A stretch of DNA of 9,130 bases, from NCBI GenBank assembly GCA_030621945.1, contig JAUXGS010000026.1, positions 1 through 9,130 of the forward strand. The letters run 5' to 3'. Within the stretch, counting starts at the first letter, position 1; every line of letters begins with the position of its first letter. Both the position numbers and the translations under genes were made by a program. Below the pieces are notes generated by a model, which made no database searches, was not told the DNA's origin, and worked only from the letters and a program-made list of their open reading frames with translations. The DNA is from Methanosarcinales archaeon (lineage in GTDB: Archaea; Halobacteriota; Syntropharchaeia; Alkanophagales; Methanospirareceae). This document shows positions 1 to 5,087 of this stretch, piece after piece.

Positions 1-2
1 CA

Positions 3-584
3 GTGCCGGGATTGGTTAACGATTTAGTTGAATGGTTAAATTCCGAGGAAGCGAAAGAACTTGACCCTATTATCGCGGCGGGCGTGGCACACCATGAATT
101 TGTCAGAATACACCCTTTTGTTGACGGAAATGGGCGAACCGCAAGGGTTCTTGCAACACTAATACTATATCTACGCGAGTTTGATACCAAACAGTTCTTC
201 TGCATTGATGACTACTACGATTCCGATAGACCGGCATATTACAGTGCGTTGCAAAGCGTTAATCAAAAAACTCTGGACGTGACCAATTGGCTGGAATATT
301 TCGCCGAAGGTGTAGCAGTAAGCATTGATGCTGTAAAGGAAAGGGTGGTAAGGCTCAGCAGCGAGAGATTACGAGAAGCAAAAAGAGGGCAGATTGCTTT
401 AACAGAGAGGCAGATGCAGATTGTGGAATTTATCAATACCGCGGGCAAAATCACAAGTGGGGACATTCAGAGGATGTTTAAAATCTCCAGGCAGGCAGCC
501 CTTAAAGAACTCTCTAAGCTTGTAGATCTTGGTGTAATAAACTTAGTTGGTACGGGAAGAGGAGCCCATTATATTATGAGTTAG
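3..584 (+). CDS. Fic domain protein with C-terminal winged helix (5' end outside window)
   Basis: Fic enzymes usually transfer AMP, or another nucleotide phosphate group, from a nucleotide to a hydroxyl side chain of a target protein. The visible part contains the full core motif HPFVDGNGRTAR at residues 37-48, with the catalytic His37, the phosphate/Mg-binding Asp41 and the anion-hole GNGR. After a helical linker, residues about 133-190 form a winged helix (ITSGDIQRMFKISRQAALKE reads as helix-turn-helix), so this is the Fic-HTH architecture. The frame is open to the left edge and the GTG at position 3 falls inside the Fic fold, so it is not the real start; the N-terminal helices, including any inhibitory (S/T)xxxE(G/N) helix, are not visible. 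It is convergent with the AbiE genes. Family assignment is secure; target and physiological role (toxin, regulator or housekeeping modifier) are unknown. Confidence 0.93.
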   Translation: MPGLVNDLVEWLNSEEAKELDPIIAAGVAHHEFVRIHPFVDGNGRTARVLATLILYLREFDTKQFFCIDDYYDSDRPAYYSALQSVNQKTLDVTNWLEYFAEGVAVSIDAVKERVVRLSSERLREAKRGQIALTERQMQIVEFINTAGKITSGDIQRMFKISRQAALKELSKLVDLGVINLVGTGRGAHYIMS

Positions 585-619
585 TTGTCGTTTCGGTTGT
601 CGTTTCGGTTGTCGTTTTA
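584..619. repeat. 12-bp tandem repeat, about 2.9 copies
   Basis: The unit GTTGTCGTTTCG occurs at 584-595 and 596-607, and again at 608-619 with its last two bases changed (TTTCG to TTTTA). The array begins on the last base of the fic stop codon, so it lies in the 3' untranslated region. It is too short and lacks spacers, so it is not a CRISPR array; replication slippage is the simplest origin. Confidence 0.9.
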
Positions 620-626
620 AAAAATC
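612..626. terminator. Possible shared terminator between convergent genes
   Basis: The block TTTTAAAAAA at 615-624 gives a T6 run on the minus strand, downstream of the AbiE toxin gene, and a T4 run on the plus strand, downstream of fic. Archaeal termination often needs only a short T-rich tract. Position between convergent genes supports the reading; the runs are short and there is no strong hairpin. Confidence 0.35.
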
Positions 627-640
627 GAGGAAATAAACGC

Positions 641-767
641 TCATCTAAAATCCACCTCATCCACCACCTCGCACATAATCTTTGAAGACCCCTTTTACCG
701 GCTTAGCTTAGCTTGATCTCCAGGTTAAATTTCTGGGCGATTTCTTTAAACATGTACGCGTGCGTAC
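641..767 (-). pseudogene. Decayed 3' fragment of a second DUF1638 gene
   Basis: Read on the minus strand, this stretch encodes two blocks that match the C-terminus of the intact DUF1638 protein at 2840-3673. The first block (about 712-765) gives HAYMFKEIAQKFNLEIK, matching EYAQTIKNFARKFNLKIK. The second (641-694) gives KGSSKIMCEVVDEVDFR followed by a TGA stop at 641-643, matching KGSSKIMCEALEKLKFE. At the DNA level 671-694 matches 2870-2893 at 22 of 24 positions, and 712-732 matches 2900-2920 at 19 of 21. The blocks are in different frames: the segment between them is 11 bases longer than in the intact gene, explained by two extra CTTAG units and one extra T, and the insertion brings in-frame stops. 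About 85% of the gene is missing upstream. The second block diverges from the intact gene at its end (EVVDEVDFR against EALEKLKFE), so it looks like an old paralogue rather than a recent copy. Confidence 0.8.
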
Positions 768-768
768 A
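753..768. repeat. Near-perfect 16-bp palindrome at the remnant/AbiE boundary
   Basis: TGTACGC-GT-GCGTACA has 7-bp complementary arms around a 2-bp centre. It lies where similarity to DUF1638 fades, 15 bp before the stop of the AbiE toxin gene. It could be a protein-binding site, a recombination footprint or chance; no function is shown. Confidence 0.5.
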
Positions 769-782
769 CAACCAAGGAAATG

Positions 783-1763
783 CTAAAACCCTTCAAGAAC
801 ATCAATTAATTCTGTATAGAACATTCTATCTCTGATTAATGAGCGAACTCCTCTTGGTAAACTATAGATGTGGTCTAAATACACCTGATCTTTGAGGGCA
901 AGTTCTATTTTTTCCACAACATCTTGAATTATTTTTTTATCTCCACGAATCAATTTGATTTTTTGCTTACAGATATTAATATCATGGTCGGTCATTATTT
1001 TTCTCATCATGCCGAGGTCATACAAATCTTTGAACGCTGCTCTATCCTGAAAGGCCATTAGTTTATCAGCAAATAAATCGCCAGGAGATAAACACTTGAA
1101 TTTTAATTCCTTTTTGTATTCAGGATATTTACGAATCTTTAAATCAATATCCCTATCCTCACTCATCAAAGCTGGTGTGCGATGCTTTATATTTATTTGA
1201 ACCTTTATGAAATTGAAAAAACCCTCTAAAAGCTCCTTTTTAATTAACTCATCATAGTAATATATTTTCGTTTTTCTAGACATTACCTTTGTCATAACAA
1301 CTCTTACGAAAGTTATAGTCCCAGAAAAAATATCAAAATACAACGGATAAAATTTACCGTAAATTAAATTCTCTGAACTTTTTGTTTTATATTTTGTCTC
1401 TGATACAGGGACTAATAAATCTTCTCTTTCTAATTTCTCATTTAATTCCCGGAATTTAGTTAGAATAAACTCCTTTGTCCTGTTTTCAGTCTCTATGTTG
1501 AAGTCCAAATCTATTGAAAATCTCTGGAAGTCCCGCGGAAGAAGGGTTTGGACACTTGTCCCTCCCTTGAAGAATAAATCTAAATCAGAATGCTCTTTTA
1601 GAATATTTAGGGTATCATATGCCCATATCTGTATCTCAAAATCTTTTGGGTTGACACCTTCTTTTGTGGAATATTTCCTTATTATCTCGCCATTAAAAGC
1701 TTCATTACTCCAGAACGATGAATTAATATCCTCTGGCATTTTTCTCTGCCCCTTGTATCGCAT
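783..1763 (-). CDS. AbiEii-type nucleotidyltransferase toxin
   Basis: Members of the AbiEii/AbiGii family are DNA polymerase-beta-like nucleotidyltransferases that act as the toxin of AbiE modules, causing growth arrest and, in some bacteria, abortive phage infection. The signature motifs are present: KGGTS at residues 66-70, then RFSIDLDF at 81-88 with the paired metal-binding Asp85 and Asp87, and the C-terminal motif K234-x6-R241-x4-D246-x2-D249 (ADKLMAFQDR followed by KDLYDL). Length (326 residues) is ordinary for the family and the active-site residues look intact, so the enzyme should be functional. The longest frame starts at 1763, but the ATG at 1737-1739 (MPEDINSS) is preceded by AAGGGGCAG on the minus strand and is a better start; it leaves a 17-base overlap with the upstream antitoxin-like gene and implies translational coupling. 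The gene is visibly more AT-rich than the housekeeping genes to its right, consistent with acquisition by transfer. Confidence 0.9.
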   Translation of the reverse strand: MRYKGQRKMPEDINSSFWSNEAFNGEIIRKYSTKEGVNPKDFEIQIWAYDTLNILKEHSDLDLFFKGGTSVQTLLPRDFQRFSIDLDFNIETENRTKEFILTKFRELNEKLEREDLLVPVSETKYKTKSSENLIYGKFYPLYFDIFSGTITFVRVVMTKVMSRKTKIYYYDELIKKELLEGFFNFIKVQINIKHRTPALMSEDRDIDLKIRKYPEYKKELKFKCLSPGDLFADKLMAFQDRAAFKDLYDLGMMRKIMTDHDINICKQKIKLIRGDKKIIQDVVEKIELALKDQVYLDHIYSLPRGVRSLIRDRMFYTELIDVLEGF

Positions 1764-2502
1764 TCAGAATATTATCTGGTATGTTTTTATCCCCTTCAAG
1801 ATACTTCTTCAAGTAAAGCAAAGTAGGCTTTATCAAGCATAACCTCTTGAACTCTTCATCTGTTAGATTGAAATCTATAGCTTTTAGGGTGTACTCAAAT
1901 AACTTCTTATCAGGTAAATCGAGTTCGCTAAAAATAACATCTATACCTGGCAAATTTAAATCACCGTAGAATTTTAACTCCCGAGGATTATTCAACGCTT
2001 TTCTTAAAATTACAACATCACCGATTCCTAAAGCATCTGCCACTATATTACGCTTATTACAGTGCTTTGGGATTTTATCTGGTAAAACCGTTGCGTATTT
2101 ATTTAACTTTTCAACTATTTTTCCTGCGAGTTCAGTATATTTATTTTTAGGAATAGCAATTTCTTTTATTCTCTGATACATCGCGTGATCTGTTAGATTA
2201 TAGAGGAACAAAGCTGTTTCTCCTGTGATATAATAATCTCTTCCAAGAAGTTTATCTAGTTTACTAAATATATCGATTTCTCTCTTCTTCCCATATCTTT
2301 GATTATATTTAAACAGTTGCTTTCTCCGTTTACCGGGTTTCCATAAAGCTAAGCCTTTGCCTGCCAGCGTCCAGCATATTTTCTCTGCTGTGGGAGGGGC
2401 GAATTTGAGAGCTTTAGCTATATCGCCTATGCTAACCCACTCATCAAAATGCTTGAATGCGTTTAATGTTTCTTCATCCATTCTTACAGTGAGTAGTTCC
2501 AT
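1723..2502 (-). CDS. AbiEi-like antitoxin / transcriptional regulator
   Basis: This is the first gene of a two-gene module with the AbiEii-type toxin, and overlaps it. Residues about 10-65 form a winged helix-turn-helix (EWVSIGDIAKALKF followed by PPTAEKICWTLAGKG) with a basic wing rich in Lys and Arg (KPGKRRKQLFK). The following segment, YYITGETALFLYNLTDHAMYQRI at about residues 90-112 (shown in part), is the AbiEi-like core seen in many type IV antitoxin regulators, where a 'TG.TAL' helix follows the DNA-binding domain. In studied AbiE systems the antitoxin represses its own promoter and neutralises the toxin without forming a stable complex. The 259-residue length fits. The start at 2502 is supported by a TATA box about 20 bases upstream, which would give a leaderless or nearly leaderless transcript. 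Antitoxin function is inferred from gene order and the domain pattern. Confidence 0.8.
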   Translation of the reverse strand: MELLTVRMDEETLNAFKHFDEWVSIGDIAKALKFAPPTAEKICWTLAGKGLALWKPGKRRKQLFKYNQRYGKKREIDIFSKLDKLLGRDYYITGETALFLYNLTDHAMYQRIKEIAIPKNKYTELAGKIVEKLNKYATVLPDKIPKHCNKRNIVADALGIGDVVILRKALNNPRELKFYGDLNLPGIDVIFSELDLPDKKLFEYTLKAIDFNLTDEEFKRLCLIKPTLLYLKKYLEGDKNIPDNILNAIQGAEKNARGY

Positions 2503-2521
2503 GATTATTTTTTGATTTACA

Positions 2522-2529
2522 TATTTAAA
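2522..2529 (-). promoter_or_regulatory. TATA box of the AbiE module
   Basis: On the minus strand this reads TTTAAATA, an excellent match to the archaeal TATA consensus. Start of transcription would be expected about 25 bases downstream, at or next to the antitoxin start codon at 2502, so the mRNA is probably leaderless; no Shine-Dalgarno site is visible before that ATG, which agrees. Confidence 0.65.
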
Positions 2530-2551
2530 TAAATAACGTTTTTCTTTAATT

Positions 2552-2569
2552 ACATATATATGTGATCAC
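2552..2569. promoter_or_regulatory. Overlapping palindromes upstream of the AbiE promoter (possible operator)
   Basis: ACATATATATGT at 2552-2563 is a perfect 12-bp palindrome and GTGATCAC at 2562-2569 is a perfect 8-bp one. They lie 20-45 bases upstream of the TATA box of the antitoxin gene. AbiEi regulators are known to bind inverted repeats in their own promoter, so an operator is possible. The AT-rich palindrome could also arise by chance, and CATATATA could act as a TATA box for plus-strand transcription. Confidence 0.35.
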
Positions 2570-2762
2570 GCTTAAGGATAGATTGCTTAAGTGGTTGTTG
2601 CTGGATCAGAGCGTGGTTTGTAGGGGGTTTGAAGATACGCGAAATTTCACAATTTCGCAGGAGGGGAAAACAGATAATATCTATGAGCGCATAGTAGGAG
2701 ACAATAACGAAAGCGGAAGAAGCGATGCGGAGACGCGAAGGACAGAGAGGTTTTTTTCCTAA
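2562..2762 (+). CDS. Doubtful small ORF, 66 codons
   Basis: A GTG-started frame encodes a 66-residue protein without a recognisable domain, membrane segment or signal peptide. The first 25 residues could be a helix (RLLKWLLLDQ), but the C-terminus (DAETRRTERFF) resembles what GC-richer noncoding repeat DNA yields when translated. The GTG sits inside a palindrome, there is no Shine-Dalgarno site before it, and the only TATA-like element upstream (2553-2560) would place transcription start downstream of the GTG. It is more likely noncoding than real. Confidence 0.15.
   Translation: MITLKDRLLKWLLLDQSVVCRGFEDTRNFTISQEGKTDNIYERIVGDNNESGRSDAETRRTERFFS
2639..2658 (+). repeat. Stem-loop, 8-bp perfect stem
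   Basis: GCGAAATT at 2639-2646 and AATTTCGC at 2651-2658 are exact reverse complements around a TCAC loop. It could be the structural element of a small transcript or a protein-binding site; it is not followed by a T-run closely enough to be an intrinsic terminator. Confidence 0.55.
2748..2759 (+). terminator. Plus-strand T-run terminator candidate
   Basis: GAGAGG is followed by seven Ts at 2751-2757. Short T-tracts alone can stop archaeal RNA polymerase. It would end any plus-strand transcript from the 2553-2560 TATA-like element, which is the only reason to expect one here. Confidence 0.35.
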
Positions 2763-2839
2763 ATGGATGAAGTGTATGAAAAACAGGCGTTGTGTTTACG
2801 TTTTGTGAGAACAACATTCGTCCTTTTTACCATTACCGA

Positions 2840-3673
2840 TTATTCAAATTTTAATTTCTCCAACGCCTCACACATAATCTTCGAAGACCCCTTCACCTGC
2901 TTGATCTTCAGGTTAAACTTCCGCGCGAAGTTTTTAATCGTTTGTGCGTATTCCTCGTCCTTCTCGTCCGCTTCTGAATACTCTATTTTCACCACCCGGT
3001 TGTAATGGTTCTTCATGAGCTTTAGTATGCGCTTGGTGTCTCCAACAGCATAGGTGTTCATCCGCCCGGCCATGATATTGATAGTAGATTCTAAGATTAC
3101 CTGCGGCTCTTTTATGATCGCTGCCCCAGCAGGGGTCATAAAAAACGTCCCGGATTCTTCGCTAAGTAGTGACTGCACCGTTTCCCTACCAAGCGCAATC
3201 TCTATGCAATTGTTCAATATCGCTCCGTCTTTGCTGTCTCTTGGGATGACCACCGGCACAGGTGCCTCTCTGATTACGCGCTCCAGTGCTTCCGTGGTGC
3301 TGCCGCACAGCCCGTAGCCCAGGATAATAAAATCCGCCATCGAACTCATTCTCTTTATGCCTTCCTCAATCTCCGTCAGCAGTACGTCTGGGTAATCATG
3401 CATTCGCAACTCCAGCACCTTAATAATCACTGAATCCGTGAGGTCACGCTCTTGGATCTCCTTCTCTATCTTCTCCAATGTCTGCGCCTTTAATACGAAC
3501 CCATCATCAGCGAACTCGCTCGAAAATCGGTCTATCACTCGCTGATACAGTACGATAGTCACTGAATTAGCGGTGTCAGGCAGCACAAAAAAAAGCTCTT
3601 TCACACCGGTTTCTCTAATCACGGCCTTTATTTCTTTTCTTAAAATCTCGCAGGTGATAACGCCGATGTGCAT
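2840..3673 (-). CDS. DUF1638 domain protein
   Basis: The 277-residue protein matches the DUF1638 pattern in order: an N-terminal beta strand ending in Cys (IGVITCEIL, Cys8), a central GYGLCG at 119-124 with Cys123, a segment PRDSKDGAILNNCIEIALG at about 144-162 with Cys156, and GTFFMTPA at 175-182. These three cysteines and the Gly-rich turn are the expected conserved positions and could bind a metal or cofactor, though that is inference. The family has no firmly established reaction; in methanogens it is frequently found near corrinoid-dependent methyltransferase genes, but none is visible here. It lies 73 bases after rpl5 on the same strand, so it may be a distal member of that transcript. 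No Shine-Dalgarno site precedes the ATG; the leader contains repeated GATAA units. A decayed second copy of its 3' end lies at 641-767. Confidence 0.85.
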   Translation of the reverse strand: MHIGVITCEILRKEIKAVIRETGVKELFFVLPDTANSVTIVLYQRVIDRFSSEFADDGFVLKAQTLEKIEKEIQERDLTDSVIIKVLELRMHDYPDVLLTEIEEGIKRMSSMADFIILGYGLCGSTTEALERVIREAPVPVVIPRDSKDGAILNNCIEIALGRETVQSLLSEESGTFFMTPAGAAIIKEPQVILESTINIMAGRMNTYAVGDTKRILKLMKNHYNRVVKIEYSEADEKDEEYAQTIKNFARKFNLKIKQVKGSSKIMCEALEKLKFE

Positions 3674-3746
3674 GATCTTATCTTATCTTCTTTTTACCCT
3701 ATTCTATCGTTTTAGTCAAAAATGAAGAAAGGCAAGCTGAGAAAGG

Positions 3747-4265
3747 TTACATTACGTCCTCCACCAGCTCTAAGCCATACTCGTCCTCAAGAAAACTAAA
3801 TACGTCAGCTCTGTTTATTCTCTGCTTCTGTGGCAGCTTCTTCTTTTGCAGCTTCCGCTCCTGTATTCGATACCCCGGCCGCTTTAACGATGCGCAAATA
3901 TCCATCCCATATATACCCACCTTCGGGTCGTAACGGATGCCAAAGTCAGTATGCTCTGCAACACCAAATGAAAAATTACCGTACGTGTCAAACTGGCTCT
4001 TAAAAAGTCTGTTCTGTATCTTAAAACAGCGTTTAAGGAAATCCCGTGCACGATCTCCTCGTAACGTGACTTTACACGCAATGGCTTCGCCTTTCTTTAT
4101 ACTAAATGGCTGGAGGGTTCGCTTCGCTGCTCTCTTAATCGATTTCTGACCCGCAATGGAATCCAACAGCTTCTCCGCCTTTGCTAACTTCTCGCCACTT
4201 TCGCCCACACTCATGTTTATCACTACCTTATCCACTTCTATTCTCCTCATCGGGTTTTCTGTCAT
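3747..4265 (-). CDS. rpl5: 50S ribosomal protein L5 (uL5)
   Basis: L5 binds 5S rRNA in the central protuberance of the large subunit and contacts tRNA and the small subunit. The 172-residue sequence has the archaeal form: IEVDKVVINMSVGESGEKL near the N-terminus, the GQKSIKRAAKRTLQPFSIKKGEAIACKVTLRG block at about 39-70 (shown only in outline here), and the C-terminal FGVAEHTDFGIRYDP followed by GIYGMDICASLKRPGYRI. The ATG at 4265 is preceded by GAGGAG at 4275-4280 (minus strand), nine bases upstream, which favours it over the internal Met at residue 6. It follows rps4e by 63 bases. In most archaea rps14 and rps8 come next; here a DUF1638 gene does. No sign of damage. Confidence 0.97.
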   Translation of the reverse strand: MTENPMRRIEVDKVVINMSVGESGEKLAKAEKLLDSIAGQKSIKRAAKRTLQPFSIKKGEAIACKVTLRGDRARDFLKRCFKIQNRLFKSQFDTYGNFSFGVAEHTDFGIRYDPKVGIYGMDICASLKRPGYRIQERKLQKKKLPQKQRINRADVFSFLEDEYGLELVEDVM

Positions 4266-4274
4266 TTCCTTACT

Positions 4275-4280
4275 CTCCTC
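4275..4280 (-). promoter_or_regulatory. Shine-Dalgarno site of rpl5
   Basis: GAGGAG on the minus strand, nine bases before the ATG at 4265. It decides between that start and the in-frame Met five residues later, which has no such site. Confidence 0.7.
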
Positions 4281-4328
4281 TCTTGGATGCTTCCGGTGTT
4301 TTGTTTAATAATACCAAATAGCCCTGAG

Positions 4329-5054
4329 TTATGCTATACTTAATCCTGGCACCTCGATTTTTTCCTCGCCCACTACGAATAAGGAATCCTCGCGGCTCTC
4401 GAAGCTCTCTTCACCTTCTGTGGCTTTTATCCGCACGACATTTGGCTGCGAACTTTGCACTATCCGTATCTCCTCTATTTCGCCTGTCTGGGCTGAGTGC
4501 TTCCCGCCAATCACTACCACTTTACACCCCTCTTTATACGCAAAGTGCTGCAATATCTTACTATCCGGAATGGAAATCAGCAATGAGTCACGCGTGTTTA
4601 TGTCCGCACCGGACTCTCCGGGGAGAATGTTTCTACCGTCATGCAAGTTCAATTGTATCGCACCCTCTTCTATCATTCTCTTCCCATTCACCCTGCACAG
4701 CTTCTTCGATGCCGCTTCTTCATCTATTTCCACCAGTGATAACTTATCCTTCCGGTCCAAGAGCACCATATAATTAGCCTTTAGAATAGGAATGGAAAGA
4801 ACATCAAAGATGCCTACCGGGAACTTATGGTCTTTCCTTACTTTGCCATTGACGATTACTTTGCCTTCGTTCAATATCCGCTTTGCCTCTCTACTATTGT
4901 CCGCTAACTTCAGCATGTCCCGCACAATTAAAAGCAAGGGCATGCTTCTATCCTTTGGATGCGGTCCCGGTGTTGGGTTAACCGCCCAGTATGATGTTTT
5001 TCTCTCTATTTTCCAGCTACGAGGTGCAGCTATCCTTTTTTGATGCTTCCCCAT
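4329..5054 (-). CDS. rps4e: 30S ribosomal protein S4e (eS4)
   Basis: S4e is a small-subunit protein of archaea and eukaryotes, absent from bacteria. The 241-residue product opens with the family hallmark MGKHQKRIAAPRSWKI followed by WAVNPTPGPHP, then an S4 RNA-binding domain at about 42-100 (DNSREAKRILNEGKVIVNGK), a central RPS4E domain, and a KOW-like segment near 175-205 (VVIGGKHSAQTGEIEEI). Length is normal. The ATG at 5054 begins the conserved MGKHQKR; GTAGGAG at 5068-5074 lies 13 bases upstream, a slightly long spacing. It follows cdc48 by only 33 bases and precedes rpl5 by 63, so the three genes are probably on one transcript. The usual upstream neighbour rpl24 is missing from this position. 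Confidence 0.97.
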   Translation of the reverse strand: MGKHQKRIAAPRSWKIERKTSYWAVNPTPGPHPKDRSMPLLLIVRDMLKLADNSREAKRILNEGKVIVNGKVRKDHKFPVGIFDVLSIPILKANYMVLLDRKDKLSLVEIDEEAASKKLCRVNGKRMIEEGAIQLNLHDGRNILPGESGADINTRDSLLISIPDSKILQHFAYKEGCKVVVIGGKHSAQTGEIEEIRIVQSSQPNVVRIKATEGEESFESREDSLFVVGEEKIEVPGLSIA

Positions 5055-5087
5055 TTTTAGTTCATTACTCCTACTATCATTATTCGT

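Larger units (their letters stand above)
2503..2839. other. Intergenic region between AbiE and DUF1638
   Basis: No secure gene lies here. It holds the AbiE promoter (2522-2529), palindromes (2552-2569), two copies of GCTTAAG 15 bases apart (2570 and 2585), a hairpin (2639-2658), a doubtful 66-codon frame (2562-2762) and a plus-strand T7 run (2751-2757). The stretch 2758-2839 shows nothing I recognise. Confidence 0.6.

Noticed and set aside
584..619. Short repeats as a CRISPR array
   Set aside because: The 12-bp units are directly contiguous, without spacers, and no cas gene is visible.
1495..1842. Plus-strand 115-codon frame across the AbiE overlap
   Set aside because: It is antisense to both AbiE genes, which carry clear family motifs on the minus strand.
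2562..2762. 66-codon frame as a third component of the AbiE module
   Set aside because: It has no ribosome-binding site, a start inside a palindrome, a noncoding-like C-terminus and the opposite orientation to the module.
2763..3005. Plus-strand open frame of 80 codons opposite the 3' end of DUF1638
   Set aside because: It lies largely antisense to a well-supported gene, shows no family motif, and its composition mirrors the opposite strand.
4331..5043. Several long plus-strand open frames opposite rps4e
   Set aside because: They are antisense to a conserved ribosomal protein gene, lack recognisable domains, and have no ribosome-binding site.
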